64,000 nucleotides of DNA from Streptomyces sp. NBC_01689 (GTDB lineage: Bacteria; Actinomycetota; Actinomycetes; Streptomycetales; Streptomycetaceae): positions 1,364,001-1,428,000 of the forward strand of contig NZ_CP109592.1 in NCBI RefSeq assembly GCF_036250675.1, in the 5' to 3' direction. The notes beneath the pieces are model-generated. The model ran no database searches. It saw nothing but the letters and a program-made list of their open reading frames with translations, and was not told where the DNA came from. A program made the position numbers and the translations under genes. Positions 9,600 through 18,828 of the stretch are shown here, piece after piece. Positions within the stretch are counted from its first letter, which is position 1. Each line of letters starts with the position of its first letter.

Positions 9600-10334
9600 A
9601 TGAGAAAGACAGGGTGGGCGGTGTCGAGCGGAAGTGATTCAGCGGGCGTGAAGGAAGTCCCGCACCCCGGTTCCGGTCCGGCCGCACAGGACTGTGCCGA
9701 CGACGTGCCGACGCCCGTCGAGCTGCCGAAGGGCGCTCGGGCACTGAGAACAGTGCTGTCCACGGCAGTGATCCTGTGTGTGGCGACGGCTCTCGTCCAT
9801 GTCATTCTGGTGTTCCTTCAGGTCGCTCCGGCCAACACCGTCTCCAAGCGGTACAGCCCAGTGATCAACTCGTGGGTGTACCCGTTCTTCGAGCAGAACT
9901 GGCGGTTGTTCGCCCCGGACCCCGACGCGGTGAACCGGCAGATCCTTGTGCGCACCGCGGGCGGGACCGGAAAGTCGGCTCATGTGAGTTCCTGGTTCGA
10001 TCTGACAGCCGTGGACAACTCTGCCGTCGAGCGCGACCCGTTCCCGAGTCACACGGCGCAGAACCTGTTGCGGCGCTCCTGGACCTCTTACGTCGAGACA
10101 CACGGTGGCGACGACAGGGCCCACACGGAGCGCGCCGTGATGATGCAGAAGTATCTGAGCAACATCGCCGCGGACCGCGTCGCGGCCCACAACGGCGGCA
10201 CGTTCGACTTCATTCAGCTCCGGGTCGTCACACGGCCCATCGCCGCGCCCGGGACCCCGGTCGGGAGCCGGCCGCCGGCACCGACCGAGAACCGGCTCCT
10301 GCCCTGGTGGAAGGTGACCCCCCATGGGAACTGA
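9600..10334 (+). CDS. DUF5819 family membrane-anchored protein
   Basis: A 244-residue protein with one N-terminal transmembrane helix at about residues 48-70 (TVLSTAVILCVATALVHVILVFL) after a cytoplasmic tail, then an extracytoplasmic domain. The segment SPVINSWVYPFFEQNWRLFAPDP is the hallmark of DUF5819 proteins. Function is unknown for the family. It overlaps the following HTTM gene by 11 bases, so the two are co-translated. The start may instead be GTG at 9621. Confidence 0.8.
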   Translation: MRKTGWAVSSGSDSAGVKEVPHPGSGPAAQDCADDVPTPVELPKGARALRTVLSTAVILCVATALVHVILVFLQVAPANTVSKRYSPVINSWVYPFFEQNWRLFAPDPDAVNRQILVRTAGGTGKSAHVSSWFDLTAVDNSAVERDPFPSHTAQNLLRRSWTSYVETHGGDDRAHTERAVMMQKYLSNIAADRVAAHNGGTFDFIQLRVVTRPIAAPGTPVGSRPPAPTENRLLPWWKVTPHGN

Positions 10335-11496
10335 GCAGATCCCCCGGATCGCCCCCCAAGCACCCGCACCCGGCCGCTCGGGAGACCAGCAGACCGAGGG
10401 CTGCGGCCCCGTCGGATGGCTCGTCGACCGGGCCGTGGCCGCGGGGGAGCTGCTGACCGGCCGGCCTGTGTCCCTGTACGCGGCGTCGATGCTGCGCATC
10501 GGCTACGGACTGCTCTACCTGGTCTTTCTGCTGCGCGAGTTCCCGCACCGTGACGAGATCTGGGGCCCCGGCTCCCCGTGGACGCCCGCGCTGGCGCGAG
10601 AGCTTTTCGACCAGACAGGGTGGAACAGCATCCTGACCCTGTCCGACAGCCGCGCCTACTTCGAGCTCTGCTACGCGCTCGCCCTCGCCACGTCCGCGCT
10701 GTTCGCGCTGGGGTGGCGGACCCGCGTCCTGTCCGTGCTCTTCGCCGTCGTGGTGATCTCCTTCCACGCCCGGGCGATCTTCATGACGGACGGGGGCGAC
10801 AACCTCGTCCTGCTGATGGCCATCTACCTCGCCTTCACCGCGTGCGGCCGGCGCTGGTCCCTGGACGCACGGAGGGTCCGGCTGAGAGCGGCTCGTACCG
10901 AGGCCCCGGCGCAGCTGGTGAAGCGCCCCGTTCTCCGGCAACTCCGCGAGTCCCGGGCGACCTTGACCACGGTGGTCCACAACTGCGGGATGTTCGTCAT
11001 CGCGGTCCAGGTCTGCTTCCTCTACGGGTCAGCCGGCCTGTTCAAGGTCCAGGGCGCTTCCTGGGGCGCCGGCACGGCTCTCCACTTCGTCCTGAACCTC
11101 CGGCTCTTCCAGCCCTGGCCCGCGCTGTCCCACCTCGTGGACCAGCACACGATCCTGATCGCGGTCGCCGGCTACATGACGGTGCTCCTGCAAGTGGCCT
11201 TCCCGTTCGTGCTGTTCGGCAGGCTGAAGTACCCCGTTCTCGCCATGCTGCTGGGCATGCACCTCGGCATCGCGGTGCTCATGGGACTGCCCCTCTTCTC
11301 CGGCGCGATGATCATCGCGGACGCCGCGTTCCTCCCCGACCGCTTCTACACCTCCCTGCCGTACCTGTGGCAACGCGTGGCCCTGCGGGCAGGGGTAGGC
11401 CAGCCGGAACCCTCTCCGGCGGCCCGGGCCGGATCGGTACCCGCGCAGGTCCGGCCCACGACCGGAAGCCTCAAGTCGCCATCGGCCGGAACCTGA
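10324..11496 (+). CDS. HTTM-domain integral membrane protein
   Basis: A 390-residue polytopic membrane protein with multiple hydrophobic segments and HTTM-like features (YAASMLRIGYGLLYLVFLLREF, SFHARAIFMTDGGDNL, and a later YGSAGLFKVQGASWGAGTALHFVL). HTTM domains are shared with vitamin K-dependent gamma-carboxylases, but here the large lumenal catalytic part is missing, so carboxylase activity should not be assumed. DUF5819 and HTTM genes form a two-gene unit here, and a redox or membrane-complex role is only a guess. C-terminal residues from about 355 are a charged, proline-rich tail. Confidence 0.82.
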   Translation: MGTEQIPRIAPQAPAPGRSGDQQTEGCGPVGWLVDRAVAAGELLTGRPVSLYAASMLRIGYGLLYLVFLLREFPHRDEIWGPGSPWTPALARELFDQTGWNSILTLSDSRAYFELCYALALATSALFALGWRTRVLSVLFAVVVISFHARAIFMTDGGDNLVLLMAIYLAFTACGRRWSLDARRVRLRAARTEAPAQLVKRPVLRQLRESRATLTTVVHNCGMFVIAVQVCFLYGSAGLFKVQGASWGAGTALHFVLNLRLFQPWPALSHLVDQHTILIAVAGYMTVLLQVAFPFVLFGRLKYPVLAMLLGMHLGIAVLMGLPLFSGAMIIADAAFLPDRFYTSLPYLWQRVALRAGVGQPEPSPAARAGSVPAQVRPTTGSLKSPSAGT

Positions 11497-12650
11497 TCCC
11501 CGCACGGGATGAGAAACAACGGTCAGGCACCTTCCGTTTCCCTTCGCCCCTCTGCTCCGAAGTGATGATCCAGAGCTCTGGACACTGCGGCGCAGGCGGT
11601 CCAACCCGCCCACCGGAGCAGCAGGGGTGACACAGTTGGTGGTCAGCCGGAAAGCGGACTGGGGAGGCACGGTGACGGTCCCACGTGTATCGGAGTCGGC
11701 AGCCCGGGACGCGCGGAGCACCGCGTGGATGAGTTGCAGGGCGAAAGCGCGCAGCTTCAAGACGCGGTGCGTTCCCCCGCTGTGGTGGACCGGGCCATCG
11801 GGCGTCATCCTCGCCGTCGGGGCCTGACACCCGACCAGCGGTGGGGGGTGCTGGGAAGCGTCTCCATGGCGACCAACATCAAAATCCGGCAGTGTCAGAA
11901 CTGACCATCGAGTGGGCCCGCACTGGGCAGCTGTGCTCCGGCATCCGCACCGAGCTCGAACAACAGCTCACCCGGCACGCACCGCACGCACCCTCCAGCG
12001 AGCAGGCGGTCCCGTGACAGGCGCCGTGCGCGGCCCACTAGAGCGAGTTGAGACCGCGCGTGGCTGGACATGCCCTGCAGTGCAGTGCGTGGCAGGGTGT
12101 CTGCCAGGATGCTGGCACGGAGAATGCACCCAGCGAAGCGCGCGACGCACGCGACTGCACGTCACTCGCTTCTCCCCTCCCCTGAGACCGGGCCTGGACT
12201 GCCGGCGGGATGAACTCACGCACGGGGTCGTCAGTCGCCTCGCCCGGATCGGGAATCCTCGCGGTCGCCGTGCACCGCACTGACGCCGGACGCACCATCA
12301 CGCCCACCTGCGCTCATTTCCCGAGACGCTCCATCCCAGTCTCCGCCCTTCCTCTCGCTCTCCCCTTCGTTAGCCTTCAAGGATGCGCTGAACCTCTGAG
12401 CCGCCGACCCGCTCGGATGCGTTCGGCACCGCGGTTCGGGCCGCACTCCAGCAGATCGAGCGGGCGGGCCACAGCCGAGGAGCCGGCCGCGGGCCGCCTC
12501 GCTGTCCGGATCGGAACCGTCCTCCTGAACTCTGCCAGCCTCTGCTATCCGTCATCTGTCCAGCGCGGGATCATGGTGATACCGAAGAGGCACGAGACCA
12601 GGGGGAGCCAGCGGCGGCCCGGCGGGTTGCGCCCAAGGAAGCCACTCTGC
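11497..12650. other. Gene-free stretch
   Basis: About 1.15 kb with no convincing gene on either strand. Open frames are short or are shadows running in from the phosphatase gene. Positions about 12062-12160 resemble 6367-6450 (shared CAGGATGCTG and CGAAGCGCGC blocks), pointing to a shared degenerate element. Confidence 0.45.
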
Positions 12651-13961
12651 TCACGGCTGTTCCTTCGCGCGGCCTGCCGAGGCCTGCTGGGTGTCCGCGC
12701 CGGAGCTGACGCGCCGTTGGGTCACCTGAGGGCCGTGCCAGTCCAGGCACATGACGGTGGCATCGTCGTCGAGCCGACCCTCTGCAGCCTCCCGGACCGC
12801 GGATGTCAGCATCAACGCCGTCTCCCGTGGATGCAGCCCCCGAGTGCGCTCCAGCAGGGCGGGAACGTCGACCCTCTCCCCATGCCGTTCGACCATGCCG
12901 TCGGTGAACATGAGCAGACGGTCGCCAGGGCGCAGGTCGATCTCCTGAACACGGTAGGGAAGGGTGGCGAACTCGGACAGTCCGAAGGGGTGATCCACTT
13001 CGCAGGTGATCACCTCCACAGCTCCCTCGCGCATGCGCAGTGGCCAGGGGTGTCCGGCGTTGACGAGATGGGCCCGGCCGGTGTGGAGATCGATGCGCAG
13101 CAGTTGCCCAGTGGCGTGTCCGTGGTCGTGTTGGACGAGTGCCTGGTCGGCGCGGTGGGCTTGTTCGGCCAGGCCTGCTCCTGCACGACGGGCGCCGCGC
13201 AGGGCGCTGACCAGGACCGTGGCAGCGAGTGCGGCATTGAGGTTGTGACCCATCGGATCGGTCACCGACACGTGCAGTGTGTCCCGGTCCAGGGTGTAGT
13301 CGAAAGTGTCGCCGCTGAGGTCTTCGGAGGGCTCCAGGCTGCCGCACAGCGTGAACTGCGCGGCCTCGCACGACAGCGACGAAGGAAGCAGCTGATACTG
13401 GATCTCCGCTGCCAGGGTGGGTGGTCTGGAGCGTTTGCCCCAGGTGTAGAAGTCGGTGAAACGCCCGTTGGCGATCACGATGTAGGCCAGGACATGGGCC
13501 GCCTCCCGGACCTCGTCGAGGACGTCCTCGCCGGGATCGTCCGGCACGAGCAGTTCCAGCAGCCCGATCGCGTCCCCCCGGTTGGTGACCGGCACGATCA
13601 CCCGCTGACTCTGTCCGGCCGCCTCCCGGTACAACCGCTGCGTACGGATCACCTCCTCGTAGACACTGCCGAACAAAGGAATCCGCTCCACCCCCCGCCC
13701 CTCCTCCGCAGGGGCGGTCGACAGCCGCGCCACCGCCCTCCCCGTCAGGTCCACGATGAGGAAACAGACCTTCGTGGCCTCGAAACGCCGCCGTAGGTCC
13801 TCCGCGATCACATCAACCGCGTCCACCGGCGCCGCCGTCTCCGCGGCCGTCAGCAACCGGGGAAGCCCACTCGGCCCACCACTCACGACCACAGTCCCAC
13901 CCGTCCCGCCTGGCATCCCGAGAATCGCCGCACCGCGCGCCGGTACGCGAAAAGCAACCAT
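12651..13961 (-). CDS. PP2C-type (SpoIIE) serine/threonine phosphatase
   Basis: 436 residues from the ATG at 13961; a GTG at 14036 would add 25 residues. An N-terminal GAF-like sensing region of about 170 residues ([26 protein letters not shown]) precedes a SpoIIE phosphatase domain. Metal-binding acidic positions are visible in SGDTFDY, in [15 protein letters not shown] and in DDDATVM near the end. The usual GGDFFD appears as SGDTFD. These proteins dephosphorylate anti-sigma-factor antagonists in partner-switching systems. No anti-sigma or antagonist gene is adjacent, so its target is unknown. Confidence 0.85.
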   Translation of the reverse strand: MVAFRVPARGAAILGMPGGTGGTVVVSGGPSGLPRLLTAAETAAPVDAVDVIAEDLRRRFEATKVCFLIVDLTGRAVARLSTAPAEEGRGVERIPLFGSVYEEVIRTQRLYREAAGQSQRVIVPVTNRGDAIGLLELLVPDDPGEDVLDEVREAAHVLAYIVIANGRFTDFYTWGKRSRPPTLAAEIQYQLLPSSLSCEAAQFTLCGSLEPSEDLSGDTFDYTLDRDTLHVSVTDPMGHNLNAALAATVLVSALRGARRAGAGLAEQAHRADQALVQHDHGHATGQLLRIDLHTGRAHLVNAGHPWPLRMREGAVEVITCEVDHPFGLSEFATLPYRVQEIDLRPGDRLLMFTDGMVERHGERVDVPALLERTRGLHPRETALMLTSAVREAAEGRLDDDATVMCLDWHGPQVTQRRVSSGADTQQASAGRAKEQP

Positions 13962-14337
13962 AAGTGATGATAGAAGCGCTATGCGGCCAGAGAGGCGGGT
14001 TTGTTCCCCGCATCCGCACACAGACACGGCCCTCACGAATGGTCCCGTCAGGAACCCGACGACGCGCCGACCATCTCCGCCTACGGCTGAGCGGCGACCC
14101 GAGACGCCCTCACGCCTCCCTCAACCGCAACGTGACTCAAATGGCTTCGAGCGACCCGGCAGGCGGATAGACCTGCGGGGCCTGAGGACCGCAACCCGCC
14201 ACCCCAGCAGAGAAGGTCAGAGGGTCCGGCGTTATGCCACACAAGTGCCTCATATTGACATAACGGCAGATTGAATATGTGCCACTGACAGGTCGCCGGG
14301 ACGGAGTCGAGATGACCACCGAGACCGGCGACAGCGG
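13962..14337. other. Intergenic stretch upstream of the phosphatase
   Basis: No gene seen. A TTGACA at 14255-14260 stands in a locally AT-rich patch (14240-14282), but no well-spaced -10 follows it, so I do not call a promoter with confidence. Confidence 0.35.
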
Positions 14338-14490
14338 TACATCGAAGTCGGGCGCGCCGAGATCGCGTACGTCGAGGCGGGGCAGGGCGATCCGATCGTC
14401 TTTCTCCACGGCAACCCGACCTCCTCATACCTGTGGCGCAACGTCATGCCGCACCTCACTCCGCTCGGCCGCTGTCTGGCTCCTGACCTG
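14338..14490 (+). pseudogene. N-terminal fragment of a haloalkane dehalogenase
   Basis: In the frame of 14338 the sequence reads [18 protein letters not shown], then [17 protein letters not shown], then [16 protein letters not shown]. This closely matches the first strands of LinB/DhaA-type haloalkane dehalogenases, including the HGNP oxyanion loop whose Asn binds halide. It stops at APDL, before the nucleophile Asp, where an IS5-type transposase remnant begins. There is no in-frame start codon with a ribosome-binding site, so this is a dead fragment. Confidence 0.75.
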
Positions 14491-14939
14491 CTTGCGGTCC
14501 ACGATGAGGTGGATTTTCGAGCCCTTCTTGCCAGGGTCGCTCGAATTCGGTCCTGTCAGCTGCTCCTCTTGAGAGCCCGGACTCTGACGGAGTCGATCGC
14601 GCACCGGGACCAGTCGAGCTCGCCCCGGGCGCCGAGTTCGTCCAGGACCAGACGGTGGAGCTTGGCCGACACCATGACCTCGGTCCACTCGGTGAACCGC
14701 CGGAAAGCAGTGACCCCCGACAGCCCGAACCCCGGCGGGAGTTGGTTCCACGAGCAGCCCGAGGTGGCCACGAACACGATCGCGGCCAGCACCTCACGGT
14801 CCCCTCGCCGACGGTGCCCTCCACCCTGCGGACGAACCGGTGCCGGCGGCACCACCCGCTGGAACGACGTCCACAGCTCTTCCGGCGCCACTCGCTCGAC
14901 AGGCACAGCAGTCATCACCCCAGACTGCCGCGAGATCAC
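14491..14939 (-). mobile_element. IS5-type transposase remnant
   Basis: The frame beginning at 14915 (or 14939) encodes [19 protein letters not shown] and then [20 protein letters not shown], typical of the DUF4096 N-terminal half of IS5-family transposases, continuing through [20 protein letters not shown] to RVRALKRSS and a stop. The next part ([21 protein letters not shown]) is in another frame and ends at 14491, exactly where the dehalogenase fragment begins. The frameshift may be of the programmed kind known in some IS5 groups, or decay. The catalytic C-terminal half is missing, so it cannot transpose on its own. Terminal inverted repeats were not identified. Confidence 0.75.
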
Positions 14940-15157
14940 GCCATCTGAAATGTCATATTCGCGGACCCGTCAAGCGTGAGGCACCAGATGCCCCGACCGT
15001 GCACCAACGCAGGCGTGTCCACCGCGGAGCGAGCTGCCCACACCGCGGAGCGCGCACCTCTCTCCCGGCCAGTTGCCCGACCCGGCCGTGTGACCCTGGC
15101 GCCCGGCGGCATGGACGGGTCACGGACGGAATGCGGTTCGCGGGGTGCCGGCATGCC

Positions 15158-15673
15158 TCATCGGCCACGGCGAGGCCGCAGCCTCCGCGCCGTCAGGAAC
15201 ACCAACGCACCGCCTGCCACCGGCAGGACGGCGGTGGCCGCCCTCGGCAGGACCCTGTCCGCGCCCGTGGCGGCGAGCCCGCCTCCAGTCGTCGCCCCGC
15301 TGCTGGTTCACGCCCCGGAGCCGGACGGGCTGGACGTCGGCGAGCCGGTGCCCCGCACCGCGACCGCCGAGCGTTCGCCACGGCGTCGTCGGGTACCTGG
15401 GGTTCTCCACCGCTCGCACGCTACCGCTCGCGTCGGGGACGACCGGGTCGGCCCACACCGTGAACTCATGGGTCACGAGTCGCCCGGGCGGAAGTCCCAC
15501 TGCCGCTGCCCGCGCCGGCCTTGGCCGGTCTGAAGTTTCACTGCGGCCGGGGTCGCCCTGCTCGCGGTGTCGGAGGCGTGGGCGATGGTGGTGGTGACGG
15601 CGAGTGGGGCCGCCGCGAACGTGCCATGCCGCGAGGAGCGCATGCGTAGGGCGAATGCCAAGTTGTGCGCCAT
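15158..15673 (-). pseudogene. Frameshifted LAxTG cell-wall-anchored surface protein
   Basis: Three minus-strand frames read in succession give a plausible sortase substrate. The first starts at 15673 or 15643 with a signal-like segment (GTFAAAPLAVTTTIAHA, then TPAAVKLQTG). The second gives VTHEFTVWADPVVPDASGSV and RAVENPRYP. The third, ending at the stop at 15158-15160, gives TTGGGLAATGADRVLP, a hydrophobic stretch (TAVLPVAGGALVFL) and a basic end RRLRPRRGR. LAATG plus a membrane helix plus a basic tail is the classic class E sortase sorting signal of Streptomyces. At least two frameshifts separate the parts, so this is a decayed gene unless there are sequencing errors. Confidence 0.65.
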
Positions 15674-15723
15674 GGGTTGACGCGCTCATGGCTACTGCAT
15701 ACCTTGCCTTCTGCGGAAGGGAA

Positions 15724-15737
15724 TTGAAACGTTTCAA
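15724..15737. promoter_or_regulatory. LacI-type operator of the rhamnosidase gene
   Basis: Perfect 14-bp palindrome TTGAAACGTTTCAA with a central CG, about 100 bp upstream of the rhamnosidase start. The form GAAACGTTTC is the standard half-site arrangement for LacI-family sugar repressors in actinomycetes. The repressor gene is not in the window. Confidence 0.75.
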
Positions 15738-15838
15738 ACAAGTTCGGGCCGTCATCGCCACCCCTGGCCTGCGCGTTCTTCGGTGATCGCCGCTGACCTG
15801 AGAGCCGTCAAAGCAGCACTCGCACCCTCGGAGTTCCT

Positions 15839-18529
15839 ATGATCATTTCCGGCAGAAGGCGTCCGTCACGCACACGCAGGTGGGCCGGCGCGACATTCAC
15901 TCTGGGCCTTGCCCTCATCGTGGCCATGCTCACCCAGCCTGTGGCCGTGTCCGCCACGGGACACGCCACACAGACCGAAACACCCCGGACCTCGAGTGAC
16001 TGGCGGCAGTATGTCCAGGCCCCGAAGCGCTCCGACGTCTGCCCCGTTTCCGTGGTCAGCACGACAGGGTCGGTTGAAGGCGCCCGGAACCTTTTGTGCG
16101 GCGGCACCGGCAGCACGACACTGACCTACACCGTCGGCGGAGAAGCGCCCACCATTCTTCTCGACTACGGCCAAGAGACGGGCGGCCAGCCCTACTTCAC
16201 CGTCTCCACCAAGTCCGGGTCCCCCACTCTGAAGGCCGCGTACAGCGAGGGCCTGGAGTACATGAGCCCGTCCGGTGACGGGGCCGCACCCTGGGCGGAC
16301 GGTGACAGTTCACGGTTCGACACCTACCAGGTCTCCGGTCCGGGCACGATCACCAACCGCGCCGCGCAAGGAGGCGAGCGGTACGAGCAGATAACGCTCT
16401 CCGACCCGGGTCGGGTCACGCTCAGCAAGGTCGGAATCAAGTACATCGCCGACCGTACTCAGGCGAGCGGATACCAGGGTCACTTCCTGTCGAGTTCGGA
16501 CGAGCTGAACAAGATCTGGTACGCCGGTGCCTACACCTTGCAGACCGATCTCGTCCCGGCCAACTCGCTTCCCGGGAGCTGGTCGATCCAGGACGGTGTT
16601 TTGAGTGCCGGCGGTTCGAGGGTGAATGACGGAGCCGGCGTCCTGAATCGCGGCTCGTCCTGGAGCGACTACACGACGACCTTCCGGACCAGGATTCTCC
16701 ACAACCAGGCCGGGTGGATGGTACGCGCGCAGAACTCGCAGAACGGCTACCTGTTCATCCTCGATGACAGCACTGACACAGGCGGCGCCCCGAACACCCT
16801 GCAGAAACTCGACGTCCACGACGGCGCCTACACGAACCTCGGGTCCGTGGCTCTGCCGTCGCCCCTGACCGAGGGCACCTGGCATACCGTGGCCACCACG
16901 GTGTCCGGAACCAGCATCACAATCCTGCTGGACGGCCAGCCGATCGATCATGTCGACACCTCGTCGCTGCCTTCCGACGCAGTGGCCTATCCGACCGGAA
17001 CCATCGGCTTTCGTGAATTCGGCGACGAAGAGGCGTCCTTCAAGGACCTCACCGTCGTCAGCAGTCAAGGCAAGGCGCTCTACAGCAATCCGCTGACCGC
17101 GTCCGCCTCCCTCGCCGCCTTCACTCCGCCGGGATCCAATGCGGTGGCATCGGTTCTCGACGGCGCCCGGCGCGATCGCGCGATCTGGAGCGGCGACATC
17201 CTGGTGGAGGGCCTCACCGACTACTACTCCGTGAACAATCCGGAGTACATCAAACAGTCGCTGGACCTGCTCGGCAGCCGGCAGCTTTCCAGCGGATTCG
17301 TACCCGGCGCTCTCCACCCGGCAAGCGTGACGCACCTCGGCCCGCTCACCCCGGGCGAGACGGCCAGCTACTCCGCCACGTATTCCATGTACTTCGTTGC
17401 GGATCTGGCAAGTTACTACCTCCACACCGGCGACAAGGAATTCGTCACCAAGGAATGGCCCGTCGTCAAGCGTGAACTCGCATGGAACGCGACCAGGGTG
17501 GACGGGAACGGCCTGTTCTCGACCCGCGCCGGGGTCGACGGAGCGGACTGGGACTTCTACGACGGCGACAAGGGCGGCGAGGTCTCGGCCTACAACATCC
17601 TCTACTACAAGGCGCTGTTGGACGGTGCGGCACTGGCCACAGCGGCCGGAGACGCCTCACAAGCCGCTGCCTACCGGGCCGACGCCGAAGCGCTGCGGAA
17701 GCGGATCAACGAGCGTCTCTACGACCCGACGAGCGGCCTCTACAAGATCAGCGACACCCGGTCCGGAGTCGCGCAGGACGCCAACGCACTGGCGGTCCTG
17801 TACGGAGTTGCCCCGGCCGCGAAGCAGGCGGAGATCCTGTCCAAGCTCAAGTCGTCGCTGTGGAGCACCCCTTACGGACCGCTTCCCTTCTCCTCCGACG
17901 CCGGCAACAGGGAACTGGTCAGCCCCTTCATCAGCGGGTTCGAACTCCAGGCGCGTCTGGCTACCGGGGATACCGCCAACGCACAAGAGCTCCTGCACAA
18001 CGTGTGGGGTCATATGATCGCTCCCGGCCCGAATCAGACCGGGACCATGTGGGAGAACATCTCCGGCCACGATGGCACACCCGGCCTCGGGTCGGGAGCG
18101 AGCCTGTCCCACGGTTGGTCCACGGCCCCGACGTCCGCCCTGTCCAGCTACGTCCTGGGCGTACGTCCGGACACGGCGGGCTACAGCACCTGGACGGTGC
18201 AGCCCCACCCCGGAGACCTCACCTGGACCCGCGGAAGTGTTCCCACCCCGCACGGAGACCTCAGCGTCAACTGGACCGCGAACAGGGACAAGAACCAGTT
18301 CAGCCTGACCGTCAACGCCCCCAAGGGGACCACCGGCACCATCGCCGTCCCGGTGTCCGGCCGGACCGGCACCGTGAGGGTCAACGGTCAGCTGATCTGG
18401 CGCCACGGGTCCTTCGCCGCGGCGGCGGGAGTCACCCAAGGACATTTTGCATCGGGCTATGTCTATCTGAAGGTGAACCGCCATGGCACCTTCAAGGTGA
18501 CCTCGCACCAGGGTTCGTCTTCAAGCTGA
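15839..18529 (+). CDS. Secreted alpha-L-rhamnosidase-like glycoside hydrolase (GH78)
   Basis: An 896-residue exported enzyme. Residues 1-40 are a signal peptide with a twin-Arg-rich start and a long hydrophobic core. An N-terminal beta domain (about 50-230) is followed by an inserted concanavalin/LamG-like module (about 240-425: GSWSIQDGVLSAGG, then GWMVRAQNSQNGYLFILD). The (alpha/alpha)6 catalytic barrel starts at ARRDRAIWSGDILVEG, a GH78 signature, and continues through GADWDFYDGDKGGEV and ENISGHDGTPG. A C-terminal beta domain carries DLSVNWTANRDKNQFSLTV. Start ATG at 15839 has GGAG upstream. A LacI-type operator precedes it and a hairpin terminator follows, so it is probably a single-gene, sugar-induced unit. 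The precise substrate is inferred from the family. Confidence 0.82.
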   Translation: MIISGRRRPSRTRRWAGATFTLGLALIVAMLTQPVAVSATGHATQTETPRTSSDWRQYVQAPKRSDVCPVSVVSTTGSVEGARNLLCGGTGSTTLTYTVGGEAPTILLDYGQETGGQPYFTVSTKSGSPTLKAAYSEGLEYMSPSGDGAAPWADGDSSRFDTYQVSGPGTITNRAAQGGERYEQITLSDPGRVTLSKVGIKYIADRTQASGYQGHFLSSSDELNKIWYAGAYTLQTDLVPANSLPGSWSIQDGVLSAGGSRVNDGAGVLNRGSSWSDYTTTFRTRILHNQAGWMVRAQNSQNGYLFILDDSTDTGGAPNTLQKLDVHDGAYTNLGSVALPSPLTEGTWHTVATTVSGTSITILLDGQPIDHVDTSSLPSDAVAYPTGTIGFREFGDEEASFKDLTVVSSQGKALYSNPLTASASLAAFTPPGSNAVASVLDGARRDRAIWSGDILVEGLTDYYSVNNPEYIKQSLDLLGSRQLSSGFVPGALHPASVTHLGPLTPGETASYSATYSMYFVADLASYYLHTGDKEFVTKEWPVVKRELAWNATRVDGNGLFSTRAGVDGADWDFYDGDKGGEVSAYNILYYKALLDGAALATAAGDASQAAAYRADAEALRKRINERLYDPTSGLYKISDTRSGVAQDANALAVLYGVAPAAKQAEILSKLKSSLWSTPYGPLPFSSDAGNRELVSPFISGFELQARLATGDTANAQELLHNVWGHMIAPGPNQTGTMWENISGHDGTPGLGSGASLSHGWSTAPTSALSSYVLGVRPDTAGYSTWTVQPHPGDLTWTRGSVPTPHGDLSVNWTANRDKNQFSLTVNAPKGTTGTIAVPVSGRTGTVRVNGQLIWRHGSFAAAAGVTQGHFASGYVYLKVNRHGTFKVTSHQGSSSS

Positions 18530-18548
18530 TCTCGCCCTGAGCAGGAAT

Positions 18549-18596
18549 GACACGAGACTGACCGCCGCCTCGTAGGAGATGGCGGTCAGTCGTGTC
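18549..18596 (+). terminator. Terminator hairpin after the rhamnosidase gene
   Basis: Arms 18549-18566 and 18581-18596 pair over 16 bp with a two-base bulge (ACTGACCGCC against GGCGGTCAGT plus GACACG against CGTGTC), 20 bases after the stop codon. Confidence 0.75.
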
Positions 18597-18828
18597 TGGT
18601 GGTGATGCCGCGGAAACCCTAGCCTCGATGGGCTTGGCGGCCGGCCATGTCCCAGCGGCTTCCGGCGTCCAGGTCCCCCGGCCCTTGGTACGGGCACCAC
18701 GAGGCTCCTTGACTGGCGTTTGTCCCGGGCGGTTGCCCGTGCTGCGCCGCGGCCCGGCGCTGAGTCCGGTGACGGTCAATTCCGCTCGTAAACGCCGCTT
18801 GCGGGCCCGTCGCCCACCCTCCCCGTGA

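Noticed and set aside
10324..11496. Vitamin K-dependent gamma-carboxylase
   Set aside because: Only the membrane HTTM portion is present; the large catalytic lumenal domain is missing.
12210..13796. Plus-strand open frame of 528 codons opposite the SpoIIE phosphatase
   Set aside because: No family content; the minus strand reads as a complete phosphatase.
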